Notes under the pieces: model-generated
Seen by the model: the letters and a program-made list of their open reading frames with translations, nothing else
What the model was told of the DNA's origin: nothing
The model's database searches: none
NCBI GenBank assembly: GCA_046262015.1
Contig: JBHENN010000043.1
Coordinates: forward strand, 1-18,881
Reading direction: 5' to 3'
DNA length: 18,881 nt
Source: JBHENN01 sp046262015
GTDB lineage: Bacteria > Actinomycetota > CADDZG01 > WHSQ01
Made by a program: the position numbers and the translations under genes
Shown here: piece by piece, positions 1-7,109 of the stretch
Numbering within the stretch: position 1 is the first letter of the stretch
Layout of the letters: the number at the start of each line of letters is the position of its first letter

Positions 1-1
1 C

Positions 2-187
2 ACCCAGGACCAGGTCGCCGAGGCCCTGACCCCGCACGTCGAGAGCACGCTCGCAGCGATCGACTCGATCCTCGCGGGTGATGGCAAGGCCTTCGACAAG
101 CTGGCGACCGCGGCGAGCCACCTCCCGGGCATCGCTACCGCCCTGTCGGGAGCGATCGCGGCTCAGCACCCGGAGATGAACGCCTAA
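2..187 (+). CDS. C-terminal fragment of an unrecognised protein
   Basis: An open frame enters from the left edge and ends at TAA 185-187, giving about 61 residues of a C-terminus. The visible peptide is rich in Ala and Leu and looks helical (it contains VAEALTPHVESTL and a final HPEMNA). It has no Cys, no obvious metal motif and no membrane segment. The codon use is the same G/C-biased pattern as neighbouring genes, and a strong terminator follows 45 nt later, which supports a real gene end. I do not recognise the family and the start lies outside the window. Confidence 0.6.
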   Translation, partial: TQDQVAEALTPHVESTLAAIDSILAGDGKAFDKLATAASHLPGIATALSGAIAAQHPEMNA

Positions 188-232
188 CTCCAGGCGAAGC
201 AGTCGGCGAGCCCGTTCCCCATCGCCGATCGA

Positions 233-263
233 GAGCGCCCCGACCGTGATGGTCGGGGCGCTC
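233..263. terminator. Perfect 13-bp hairpin, probable bidirectional terminator
   Basis: GAGCGCCCCGACC (233-245) and its exact reverse complement GGTCGGGGCGCTC (251-263) enclose a 5-nt loop GTGAT. A T-rich tail (TTCTTC) follows on the plus strand. The hairpin sits between two convergent genes, the partial gene ending at 187 and the GGT-like gene ending at 287, so it could end transcription from both sides. Confidence 0.9.
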
Positions 264-286
264 TTCTTCGTGTCACGTGTCACGGC

Positions 287-1795
287 TCAGACGAGGACGC
301 TGCCTCCCGAACGGCGGGGATCGTGCACCGCCTCGACGGCTCCGTCCGCGGTCACCGACGCCGCCTGAACCGCGCCGAAGAACATGTGCGGCGCGTCGTA
401 GGGGCGGGCCCGATAACCCATGGAGAGAGCGAGCTCTTCCCCCGGCAGGCCGGGCTCGAAGCACAGCAGAGGGCCTTCGGGCTTGGCCGCGAGGTGGACG
501 CGCGGCGCGCGCACGGCATCGGCGAGCCCTCGTCCGTCGAGCGCGAGGGCGAGGATCGTCTGAGCCACCGCACCGACGATCCGGTCTGCACCCGGGGATC
601 CCAGACCGACGGTGAGGTCACCGGAGGCCGCGATCGTCGGGGTCATGTTGGAGTGGCAGCGCGAGCCGGGCGCGAGCCCGTGCACGCCGCGGGGGTTGAG
701 CTCTTCCTCCCCAAGGGTGTTGTTGAGAAAGATCCCGTGCACCACGAGTCCGGCACCGTAGCCGTTCGATTGCGTGAGGGAGCAGACAAGGCCATCCGAA
801 TCGGCCGCGGAGGTATGGGTCGTGGACGAAGAGCCTGCACGACGGCGTGTCCGGGCCAAGGCTTCCTCGAGCCCGGCTGCAACCTGGCCCGGGTCGGCGT
901 AAGCCTCCTTGCGATAGCCGAGGGCGGCCGTCTCGGCTTCGACGATCGCGCGCATCCGTTCCAGAGGGTCGCTCGGATCGGCGTCCTCCAACAAGGCGAG
1001 CATGTGCACCAGCACTGCGCCTCCCACCGAGGGGGGCGGGTTGGAGCCGATCCGCCACCCGAAGACGTCGCTCACCACGGGGCTCCGGATCTCGCAGCGG
1101 TAGCCGGCGAGGTCCTCGCTGCTGAGGAGCCCGTCGTCGGCCCGGACCTCAGCGACCAGGGCGTCGCCGAGCGGGCCTTCGAACAAAGCGGGCGCGCCGT
1201 TCTCGGCGACGAGCTCGAGCGACTCCGCGAGCTCTGCTTGCACCAGAAGGTCACCCTCGTCCAGGGGCGTTCCGTCGGGTCCGAGCAGCGCACGCGCACC
1301 GGCGTACTGGGACCAGATTGGCTCCCACGTCTCGGATAGGAAGTACGCAGACGTGTGTGGCATCGAGATGCCAGTGCGCGCAGCCTCGATCGCGGGTGCG
1401 AAGAGCGCGGGCCATTCGATACGCCCGTGGCGTTGCCACGCCTCCCACAGCGCCGCGAGCACCCCGGGGACCGCGACCGAACCGCCCCCGGTGCCCGTGT
1501 ACATCCCGTTGGAGTAGCGAGCCAGGTAGATGCGCCTCAGGCCCTGGCCCGGAACCGTTGGACGGGCTTGCGGCATGGTGTTGTTGCCGTCGAACACCTC
1601 GATGGTGCCCTCGGACGAACGCACGGCGACGAATCCCGAGCCGCCCATCGAACACATGAACGGCTCGGCCACCCACGCCATGATCGTCGCCGCGAGGCAC
1701 GCGTCGAGGCTGTTCCCGCCGGCCGCGCCGATCTCGGCCGCGGCCCGGGCTCCGAGCCGGCTTCCGGCCGCGACTCCTAGACGAGGTGTGGACAC
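287..1795 (-). CDS. Gamma-glutamyltransferase-family Ntn hydrolase (GGT-like)
   Basis: The 502-residue product matches the gamma-glutamyltranspeptidase fold, which transfers or hydrolyses gamma-glutamyl groups (glutathione-type substrates) after autocatalytic cleavage. The N-terminal GGNSLDACLAA and EPFMCSMGGSGF segments fit the large subunit. The cleavage site is STTHTSAADSDG, with Thr325 as the likely nucleophile that becomes the first residue of the small subunit. NMTPTI (about 383-388) and GSPGADRI (about 399-406) match the oxyanion and substrate loops. There is no signal peptide, unlike classical periplasmic GGT, so a cytoplasmic enzyme is inferred. I chose the GTG at 1795 because homology begins there and TACCCT-N6-GTG gives a leaderless promoter. 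The open frame continues to 2317, but the extra part only mirrors the divergent gene. The exact substrate is unknown, and acylase-type relatives are possible. Confidence 0.87.
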   Translation of the reverse strand: MSTPRLGVAAGSRLGARAAAEIGAAGGNSLDACLAATIMAWVAEPFMCSMGGSGFVAVRSSEGTIEVFDGNNTMPQARPTVPGQGLRRIYLARYSNGMYTGTGGGSVAVPGVLAALWEAWQRHGRIEWPALFAPAIEAARTGISMPHTSAYFLSETWEPIWSQYAGARALLGPDGTPLDEGDLLVQAELAESLELVAENGAPALFEGPLGDALVAEVRADDGLLSSEDLAGYRCEIRSPVVSDVFGWRIGSNPPPSVGGAVLVHMLALLEDADPSDPLERMRAIVEAETAALGYRKEAYADPGQVAAGLEEALARTRRRAGSSSTTHTSAADSDGLVCSLTQSNGYGAGLVVHGIFLNNTLGEEELNPRGVHGLAPGSRCHSNMTPTIAASGDLTVGLGSPGADRIVGAVAQTILALALDGRGLADAVRAPRVHLAAKPEGPLLCFEPGLPGEELALSMGYRARPYDAPHMFFGAVQAASVTADGAVEAVHDPRRSGGSVLV

Positions 1796-1801
1796 CCAGG
1801 G

Positions 1802-1807
1802 AGGGTA
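1802..1807 (-). promoter_or_regulatory. -10 box of the GGT-like gene (TACCCT-N6-GTG)
   Basis: On the minus strand TACCCT is followed by exactly six bases and then the GTG start at 1795, with no Shine-Dalgarno sequence. This is the spacing expected when transcription starts at or next to the initiation codon. No clear -35 box is visible. Confidence 0.5.
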
Positions 1808-1834
1808 GCGTTCCCGGCCCTCTCCCTGCGCTCG

Positions 1835-1840
1835 TACGAT
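1835..1840 (+). promoter_or_regulatory. -10 box of the RpiB-like gene (TACGAT-N6-ATG)
   Basis: TACGAT lies exactly six bases before the ATG at 1847, which suggests a leaderless transcript. It faces away from the GGT promoter at 1802-1807, so about 27 bp separate two divergent -10 boxes. The -35 region (around 1811-1816, TTCCCG) is weak. Confidence 0.5.
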
Positions 1841-1846
1841 CGGAGC

Positions 1847-2308
1847 ATGAGGATCGCCCTGGGCTCGGACGAGAAGACGGTGCTGACCGATACGGTCCTC
1901 GGCGACCTGCGCGAACGCGGCCACGACGTCGCGGTGGTGGGTCCTCCTGGAGGTGAGGCGCTCCAGTGGCCCGCCGTGAGCCATCAGGTGGGCGAGCTCG
2001 TCGCTCGCGGCGAGGCCGACAGCGGAGTGCTCTTCTGTTGGACCGGTACCGGCGCGTCGATCGCCGCCAACAAGGTGCCCGGGGTGAGGGCGGCGCTCTG
2101 CACGGATGCCGAGACGGCCGCCGGCGCGCGGCGCTGGAACGATGCGAACGTCCTCGTGATGAGCTTGCGCTTGACCTCTCCGAGCGTGGCGTCGGAGATG
2201 CTGGACGCGTGGTTCGCCTCCCAGCCCGACCCGGCCGAGCGCGCCACGATCGCGCAGGTGGAGCCTGCGTCCAAGCCGAACGAGGGGTCTGTTCCGAATC
2301 ACTCCTGA
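1847..2308 (+). CDS. RpiB/LacA/LacB-family sugar-phosphate isomerase
   Basis: The 153-residue product has the ribose-5-phosphate isomerase B fold: an N-terminal MRIALGSDEK strand-loop, the phosphate/active-site loop FCWTGTGASIAANK with Cys64 at the catalytic base position, and RAALCTDAETA. The family interconverts aldose and ketose phosphates in the pentose phosphate pathway or in sugar catabolism. Two features differ from enterobacterial RpiB. Trp65 replaces Gly in CGTG, and the His of the HNDANVL motif is Trp here (RRWNDANVL, about 96-103). That His is thought to help ring opening, so substrate preference may differ. The length is normal. The start is fixed by TACGAT-N6-ATG. The gene is divergent from the GGT-like gene, and a small lipoprotein gene follows 20 nt downstream. 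Confidence 0.88.
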   Translation: MRIALGSDEKTVLTDTVLGDLRERGHDVAVVGPPGGEALQWPAVSHQVGELVARGEADSGVLFCWTGTGASIAANKVPGVRAALCTDAETAAGARRWNDANVLVMSLRLTSPSVASEMLDAWFASQPDPAERATIAQVEPASKPNEGSVPNHS

Positions 2309-2328
2309 ACCCGACAAGGAGTGGTCCC

Positions 2329-2712
2329 ATGAAACGCATCCCCACAGGCATCCTCATCGTGCTGCTGGCGCTCCCACTCGCCTGCGGTGACGCCGGTCGT
2401 GCCGCCCCGCCGCAGGTCGACGAGGTGAGTGTGGAGGTTGCTCGGGTGAGGTCCTTGTTGCGAGATGCGGTTGCCGCCGCGAAGACGTACGGCCGCGCTC
2501 ACCTCGGTCACTATCTCAAGATGAAGGCGCGCGATCTGACCGACGGCGGACTGCAGGTTCGGGCCGGTCTCTCGCTGAGCGCACGCGGAGGCCACAGGGC
2601 CTTCTGCATCGAGGTCACCGACGACCGGCTCCCCGCCGGTCACCCGTGGCGCGAGTCGAGCGCGGGCGGCCGCCTGTCGCTGCCTACTCCGAAGGACCGC
2701 TGTACGGCCTGA
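2329..2712 (+). CDS. Small putative lipoprotein, possibly with a pilin-like domain
   Basis: The product is 127 residues. A basic MKRIPTG start is followed by a hydrophobic stretch (8-18) and then ALPLAC at 14-19, which resembles a type II signal peptide with Cys19 as the lipidated residue. The lipobox is not ideal because Pro is at -3. The remainder (about 30-127) starts with a helix (VEVARVRSLLRDAVAAAKTY) and ends in a short beta-rich region with two Cys (FCIE near 100 and DRC near 125) that could form a disulfide. A helix, short strands and a C-terminal Cys pair resemble pseudopilin soluble domains, but this is inference. AAGGAG at 2315-2320, eight bases before the ATG, is a good ribosome site. 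The gene is probably co-transcribed with the RpiB-like gene. The function is unknown. Confidence 0.75.
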   Translation: MKRIPTGILIVLLALPLACGDAGRAAPPQVDEVSVEVARVRSLLRDAVAAAKTYGRAHLGHYLKMKARDLTDGGLQVRAGLSLSARGGHRAFCIEVTDDRLPAGHPWRESSAGGRLSLPTPKDRCTA

Positions 2713-2731
2713 CCCACGTCCGATGGCGTCC

Positions 2732-2737
2732 TACGAT
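2732..2737 (+). promoter_or_regulatory. -10 box TACGAT-N6-ATG ahead of a mini-ORF leading into the REC-like gene
   Basis: TACGAT is followed by six bases and an ATG at 2744. CTGACC (2709-2714) lies 17 bp upstream as a fair -35 box. The ATG opens only a 7-codon frame (MTRAAPP), whose TGA (2765-2767) overlaps the GTG start of the next gene at 2764. This suggests a leaderless mini-ORF with coupled translation. Confidence 0.4.
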
Positions 2738-2763
2738 GATCCGATGACCCGAGCCGCACCACC

Positions 2764-3126
2764 GTGAGCGAGCGGCCCGCCGACGATGGTCCGCTGGTCG
2801 TCCTCGTCAGTGACGACCTGCTTGCCCGAGCCCGGGTGGAGTCCGCCGTCCGCGGGGCGGACGCCCGTCTGCGCGTCGTGCCCGCGGATACCTCGCTCGC
2901 CGGTATCGCCGATCTCGCTCCTGCGTTGGTGCTTGTCGACCTTGACGCGCGCTCGGATGATGCGGTAGGGCCGATCGGTAGAAAGGGTCATGTCCCGGTA
3001 CTGGCTTTCTTCTCCCACGTCCACCCCGAAGCGGCTGCGACCGCACGCAGCGGGGGGTGGCAGGCGCTGCCCCGGGGGCGCTTCTGGAGGGAGCTGCCCG
3101 AGCTGGTCGCCGCCGCTCTCGTCTAG
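2764..3126 (+). CDS. Degenerate receiver-domain (REC-like) protein
   Basis: This is a 120-residue stand-alone protein with the alternating strand/helix pattern of a response-regulator receiver domain. SDD (16-18) matches the acidic pocket, VLVDLDA (57-62) holds Asp59 at the phospho-acceptor position, and AFFSH (81-85) has Ser84 at the switch Thr/Ser position. The invariant Lys is not found: the corresponding LPRGRF (102-107) offers Arg. This argues for altered or absent phosphorylation. No output domain follows. The GTG at 2764 is taken as the start because it overlaps the TGA of an upstream mini-ORF and no in-frame ATG lies nearby. Its stop shares the palindrome CTAG (3123-3126) with the stop of the convergent response regulator. 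Confidence 0.72.
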   Translation: MSERPADDGPLVVLVSDDLLARARVESAVRGADARLRVVPADTSLAGIADLAPALVLVDLDARSDDAVGPIGRKGHVPVLAFFSHVHPEAAATARSGGWQALPRGRFWRELPELVAAALV

Positions 3127-3518
3127 GGGTCGAGGTCTGGGCCCGGGGGGCCGGGCGTATCGAGGCTCAGCAACCGCTGCGCCGTGGGCAAGAGCCGATC
3201 GAGATGTCGTTTCAGTAGGAAGGCGTCGATCGCCGGCTCACGGCTCGCCTCCACCTCCAGGTCGTGCGAGGTGAACAGGATGATCTTGGCCCGAGGAGCG
3301 GCCGCCTTGATCAAGGGCGCCGCGTCGAGTCCCATGATCGACCCCTCGATGAAGTGGTCGAGGATCACCAGGTTCGGCTCGGTCGCGGCCGCCTGGGCGA
3401 TCGCCTCGTCCAACGAGCCCGTCTCGCGTGCGATCTCGAGGCGGGGATCCTCGGACAGCGTCTCGTGGATCAGGACGCGCATGCCGGGATCGTCCTCGAC
3501 CACGACGAGCACCCTCAT
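3123..3518 (-). CDS. Single-domain response regulator (REC)
   Basis: The 131-residue product is a complete receiver domain with no DNA-binding output. It has VVEDD (Asp9/Asp10), LVILDH (Asp54, phospho-acceptor), LFTSH (Thr83) and LLKRH (Lys103), so all key residues of the family are present. Its ATG overlaps the stop codon of the histidine kinase gene (ATGA, 3515-3518), giving translational coupling. The kinase is therefore the likely phosphate donor. Lacking an output domain, it probably acts by protein-protein contact or within a phosphorelay. A second, degenerate REC protein converges on it from the other strand. Confidence 0.9.
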   Translation of the reverse strand: MRVLVVVEDDPGMRVLIHETLSEDPRLEIARETGSLDEAIAQAAATEPNLVILDHFIEGSIMGLDAAPLIKAAAPRAKIILFTSHDLEVEASREPAIDAFLLKRHLDRLLPTAQRLLSLDTPGPPGPDLDP

Positions 3519-5128
3519 ACGACCTCGCCCTCACCGGCGACGGGCAGCGTGTACGAGAATGTCGAGCCTTCACCGAGTGCGCTCTCGGCCCAGATCCGGC
3601 CGCCCTGGTCCTCGACCATGCGCTTGCAGATGTACAGCCCGAGGCCCGTCCCGCGCGCCTTGACCGGCCCGGTCTGTGTGACGCGCGAGAACTTCTGGAA
3701 CAGCTTGCCCATCTCTTCGGGGCGGATGCCCATCCCGTGATCGCGCACCGACACGCGCACCATGTCGTTGTCGGAGACGACCTCGACCTCGACCGGCGCG
3801 CCGTCGGGCGAGTACTTCATGGCGTTCGAGAGCAGGTTCGTGAGGATCTGCCAGTTGCGCTGCTCGTCGCCCAGCGCCATCGGAAGGGTCTCGGCGACCC
3901 GCACCTTGGTCGCGGGGCGCGCGTGCGCACGGCTCATCTCTTCGGCCGTCCTGACGGCCACCGCTCCGAGTTCGAATGGTCCGATCTCGTAGGAGAACTC
4001 ATCGGACTCTATCCGGGCTACCTGCAACACGTCCTCGATCAGGTCTGACAGGCTGTTCACGTTCTGCGAGATGAGCCCGAGGAACTCCTTCTTGCGCGCC
4101 TCGTCGAGGCGATCCCATTTGGTGCGGATCGTGTCGGCCAGACCCGCGATGACGGTCATCGGGGAGCGCAGGTCGTGGGCCACCATGGCAACGAACTCGT
4201 TCTTCAGGGAGTCGAGGGTCTTCAGCTTCTCGACGGCGTCCCTCTCGGTGTCGTACGCGATCTGAAGGCGCACGTTCGTCTTGCGCAGAGCTTCCTCGAG
4301 GCGTTTCCGTTGAGTGATATCGGAGATCGAGACGACCGCGCCGGTGACCTTGCCCTCATCGATGATCGGGGACGCCGAGTACTGCGCGGGGAAGGAAGTG
4401 CCGTCGCTTCGCCACAGGACCTCGTCGTCGACCTTGCAGCCCCGTCCGATCCGCATCGAGCGCTGGATCGGACAGTCCTCGACGGGATACCGTCTACCGT
4501 CCGCGTGTGAGTGATGGATAAGCTCGTGCATGTTCCTGCCGACGACCTTGTCCGGCCTGAACCCCAGCATGTCTCCGGCCGAGACATTCATGAAGGTGCA
4601 GACCCCTTCCAGGTCGATGCCGAAGAGGCCCTCGCCGGTGGAGTCGAGGAGCAAGCGGAAGTTCTTCGCCAGCGCGGCCTGATCCTGCTCTAAGCGGACC
4701 CGCTCGGAGACATCTCGGATCACCGCCGCCATGTAGACCCCCTCGGCGGGAGCGTCCGTGATCGGCGCGAAGGTCAGCTCGATGTCGATCCGCGCTCCGT
4801 CCTTGCGAACGGCCGGCAGGGGAACCGCTTCGTGACCATCGACGAGTTCGCCCGCGCGGGTCCGTACGTAGCGGGCGACGCCGGCGCGGTGCCGGTCCTG
4901 CAGCTCCACAGGGACGAGATCTTCGAGGGCCATCGCGGTTGCTTCCTCCGTGGGGTAGCCGAACATCGCCTCGGCCGCCGGGTTCCACAGGATGATCCGC
5001 CCGCTGGTCAGCTCCGCGACGACCACCGCATCCCGGATCTCACCGAAGAGACGCCCTATGCCAAGGCCCTCGGGCGTGATGGGCTCGTCCGCGGTGCGTT
5101 GTACCTCGCTCCTGCCCCGACCGGCCAT
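3515..5128 (-). CDS. Cytoplasmic PAS-PAS sensor histidine kinase
   Basis: The product is 537 residues. PAS domain 1 spans about 22-140 (LWNPAAEAMFGYPTEE; the RDVSERVRLE end motif near 138). PAS domain 2 spans about 155-275 (DSTGEGLFGID, ISDITQRKRLEE). A coiled linker (276-308) leads to a HisKA dimerisation helix with VAHDLRSP and His318 as the phosphorylated residue. The HATPase domain carries the N box (NLLSNAMKYS, 431-440), G1 (DHGMGI, 463-468), F box (LFQKFSR, 476-482) and G2 (GTGLGLYI, 493-500). There are no membrane segments, so a soluble sensor of an internal cue such as redox, ligand or light is inferred. The start at 5128 is chosen because TACCCT-N6-ATG precedes it. The open frame extends to 5215, but it would then overlap the end of the TetR gene. 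Confidence 0.93.
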   Translation of the reverse strand: MAGRGRSEVQRTADEPITPEGLGIGRLFGEIRDAVVVAELTSGRIILWNPAAEAMFGYPTEEATAMALEDLVPVELQDRHRAGVARYVRTRAGELVDGHEAVPLPAVRKDGARIDIELTFAPITDAPAEGVYMAAVIRDVSERVRLEQDQAALAKNFRLLLDSTGEGLFGIDLEGVCTFMNVSAGDMLGFRPDKVVGRNMHELIHHSHADGRRYPVEDCPIQRSMRIGRGCKVDDEVLWRSDGTSFPAQYSASPIIDEGKVTGAVVSISDITQRKRLEEALRKTNVRLQIAYDTERDAVEKLKTLDSLKNEFVAMVAHDLRSPMTVIAGLADTIRTKWDRLDEARKKEFLGLISQNVNSLSDLIEDVLQVARIESDEFSYEIGPFELGAVAVRTAEEMSRAHARPATKVRVAETLPMALGDEQRNWQILTNLLSNAMKYSPDGAPVEVEVVSDNDMVRVSVRDHGMGIRPEEMGKLFQKFSRVTQTGPVKARGTGLGLYICKRMVEDQGGRIWAESALGEGSTFSYTLPVAGEGEVV

Positions 5129-5134
5129 CGGTTG

Positions 5135-5140
5135 AGGGTA
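5135..5140 (-). promoter_or_regulatory. -10 box of the histidine kinase gene (TACCCT-N6-ATG)
   Basis: On the minus strand TACCCT is followed by six bases and the kinase ATG at 5128, with no Shine-Dalgarno sequence. It is identical in sequence and spacing to the box before the GGT-like gene. A CTGACA (5166-5161) could be a -35 box, but its spacing of 20 bp is long. Confidence 0.45.
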
Positions 5141-5162
5141 AGGCTTAGGGAGTCGATGGATG

Positions 5163-5858
5163 TCAGGCGGGGGGTTTCTCCCCGCGCGCGTCGAACTGGA
5201 CCACCTGCGCACCACTTGCGGCCGACGTGCGCGTCGCTGCGGCCAGACGGGGGTCCTGCTCGAGGTCCTTCAGACCGTTCCACGCGAGGTTGACGAGGTG
5301 CGCCGCGACGACGCGCCGATCGGGCTTCCCTGCGTCGAGCCACCACTGGCCGACCAGGCCGACCATCCCTACCAACGCTTGCGAATAGATGGGAGCGAGC
5401 TCGGGGTCGTAGCCGCGCGCCTTGAACTGCTCGACCAAGACGTACTCAACCTGGGTCGCGATGTCGCTTATCACGCTGGCGAGCGTGCCCGATGAGCCCG
5501 CGATCGAACGGTCCCTGACCAGGATCCTGAAGCCGTCCGGCTCGTTCTCGATGTAGGTGAGGAACGCGAGCGCGGCTCCTTCCAGGAGGCCGCGTGGACC
5601 GGTCCCTTCCAGGCCCTCGGTGATCCGGTCGATCAGTCGCTGAACCTCGCGGTCGACGATGACCGCGTAGATGCCTTCCTTGCCGCCGAAGTGCTCGTAG
5701 ACGATCGGCTTGGAGACCCCGGCCCTATGCGCTATCTCCTCGACCGACGTGGCGTCGAAGCCCTGGCTCGCGAACACGGCGCGCCCTACGTCGAGCAGTT
5801 GAGCCCGCCGCTCCTGACCCGTCATCCGGATCCGCTTGGCACTGCGCTTCTGGGCCAT
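5163..5858 (-). CDS. TetR/AcrR-family transcriptional regulator
   Basis: The product is 231 residues. The N-terminal basic tail precedes a TetR DNA-binding domain (about 15-62) with the helix-turn-helix in VEEIAHRAGVSKPIVYEHF. The C-terminal two thirds is an all-helical ligand/dimerisation domain. The start at 5858 is preferred because AGGA sits eight bases upstream. The in-frame ATG at 5867 has no usable ribosome site. The gene follows the desaturase by only 23 nt on the same strand, so they are probably one transcript. By analogy with TetR regulators of desaturases such as Pseudomonas DesT, it may respond to acyl-CoA or fatty acids and repress the operon. That role is inference from position and family. 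Confidence 0.9.
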   Translation of the reverse strand: MAQKRSAKRIRMTGQERRAQLLDVGRAVFASQGFDATSVEEIAHRAGVSKPIVYEHFGGKEGIYAVIVDREVQRLIDRITEGLEGTGPRGLLEGAALAFLTYIENEPDGFRILVRDRSIAGSSGTLASVISDIATQVEYVLVEQFKARGYDPELAPIYSQALVGMVGLVGQWWLDAGKPDRRVVAAHLVNLAWNGLKDLEQDPRLAAATRTSAASGAQVVQFDARGEKPPA

Positions 5859-5881
5859 CGATGTCATCCTGACAGTTCCCG

Positions 5882-6853
5882 TTACGACCGCGGGGGAAGT
5901 TGCCCCTCCGGACTCGCGATCTTCACGTCCCATGCCAACCCCGTCCGCTCGAGGAGCCGGATGACTGCGCCGCTCATATCCACCTGCTTGCGGAGCACGC
6001 CGTGGGTCGCGGAGGTCGGGAACGCGTGGTGGTTGTTGTGCCACGACTCGCCGAAGGACACGATCGCAAGCGGCCAATTGTTCGTGCTGTGATCGGGCGT
6101 CTCGAACGGCCGTTTGCCGTAGAAATGGCATATGGAGTTGACGCTCCAGGTCACGTGGTGTAGCAGGAAGATGCGAGCAAGCCCGCCCCACAGGAACGCG
6201 GTGAGGGCCCCGTGCCAGGTCTGCGTAAGCGCGAACCCGATCGCACCAGGTAGCACCAACGAGAGGACGGCCCACAGCGGGAACAGTTTGTCTATCTTCC
6301 GCAGCGCGGGATCCTTCAGGAGGTCGGGCGCCCATCTTTTGATCGAGGTCACCTCGTCGTCGAAGAACCAGCCCATGTGGGCGTGCCACAGTCCCTTGGC
6401 CACGCCCTTTATCCCGGGGCCCTCATCGAGGTGAGGGGAGTGAGGATCACCCTCCCGGTCCGCATACGCGTGGTGGCGCCGGTGGTCGGCGACCCATTTG
6501 ATGACCGGGCCCTGGATCGCCATCGAGCCGGCGATCGCGAACAGGGCGCGCACCCAGGTCTTGGTCCGGAAGCTCCGATGGGTCAGCAGGCGGTGGAATC
6601 CGATCGTCACACCGAGGCCGACGAAGACGTAGAAGCCGAGCAAGACGGCGATGTCGACCGGCCCGATCGCGCGGCCCCAGAGGGTCCACAGCGCGGCGGC
6701 GAAGCCGAGGAACGGGACGATCGTTACGACGAGCACCAGCCGTCGCTGGAACGCGGCGGCGCGCCGCGGGAGCGTGACCACTCCGGCGACCGGCGCATCG
6801 GTGACGGGTGTCTGAGCTGGCGGGGCGGCTCGTTCTGCGAGAGCCTGGCTCAC
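5882..6853 (-). CDS. Acyl-CoA / fatty acid desaturase (delta-9 type, membrane di-iron)
   Basis: The 323-residue product has the three His boxes of membrane desaturases: HRLLTH (87-92), HRRHH (124-128) and HNNHH (272-276). A further HVTWSVNSICH (about 233-243) lies where stearoyl-CoA desaturases have extra metal ligands. Hydrophobic segments lie at about 39-58, 66-86, 104-118, 192-210 and 214-230. The enzyme introduces a cis double bond into saturated acyl chains at the membrane using O2 and an electron carrier, which sets membrane fluidity. The start is a GTG at 6853 preceded by AGAGGAGG with a 5-nt gap. It heads a minus-strand block with a TetR gene 23 nt downstream. Its promoter region (6897-6944) holds inverted repeats, suggesting repression. 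Confidence 0.94.
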   Translation of the reverse strand: MSQALAERAAPPAQTPVTDAPVAGVVTLPRRAAAFQRRLVLVVTIVPFLGFAAALWTLWGRAIGPVDIAVLLGFYVFVGLGVTIGFHRLLTHRSFRTKTWVRALFAIAGSMAIQGPVIKWVADHRRHHAYADREGDPHSPHLDEGPGIKGVAKGLWHAHMGWFFDDEVTSIKRWAPDLLKDPALRKIDKLFPLWAVLSLVLPGAIGFALTQTWHGALTAFLWGGLARIFLLHHVTWSVNSICHFYGKRPFETPDHSTNNWPLAIVSFGESWHNNHHAFPTSATHGVLRKQVDMSGAVIRLLERTGLAWDVKIASPEGQLPPRS

Positions 6854-6896
6854 GCGTCCTCCTCTGGTCGGGGCCGGCGCACGCCCGGAACTGCAG

Positions 6897-6944
6897 CCTA
6901 CGCTTACGTAGTAGTAAGTTACGCTACGGTAGGTTCTGCGTCAA
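6897..6944 (-). promoter_or_regulatory. Desaturase promoter with overlapping inverted repeats (possible TetR operator)
   Basis: On the minus strand TTGACG (6944-6939), 17 bp, then TAACTT (6921-6916) form a good sigma-70-type promoter for the desaturase, with an untranslated leader of roughly 55 nt. CTTAC-N6-GTAAG (6903-6918) overlaps the -10 box and start point. CCTAC (6897-6901) and GTAGG (6929-6933) form a wider inverted pair, and TACGTA (6905-6910) is palindromic. This AT-richer patch stands out from its G/C-rich surroundings. Assigning it to the neighbouring TetR protein is inference. Confidence 0.55.
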
Positions 6945-7109
6945 ACGGACCCCGGAGCAGGTCTGCGGTTCGCGCGGCTGGCTCGGGGCTGCGGCCCCCC
7001 GGAGGGCTCGTGGTACGGAAAGGGGATGACTCGGCGCACGATGCTCTATCTCCTGGCCGACGCCCCTCGGGGGGATCCTGCCGGTGGGGCAGCGCTCGAG
7101 GAGGTGGCG

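Noticed and set aside
323..1339. Long plus-strand open frame opposite the GGT-like gene
   Set aside because: It is Arg/Gly-rich with no domain, and the opposite strand encodes a clear enzyme; typical high-GC shadow.
1796..2317. N-terminal extension of the GGT-like frame to 676 residues
   Set aside because: The extra residues are the reverse shadow of the RpiB-like gene; family homology and a leaderless promoter both fix the start at 1795.
5859..6389. Upstream extension of the TetR frame through the desaturase gene
   Set aside because: It overlaps the desaturase in another frame and looks like low-complexity noise; the TetR domain starts after 5858.
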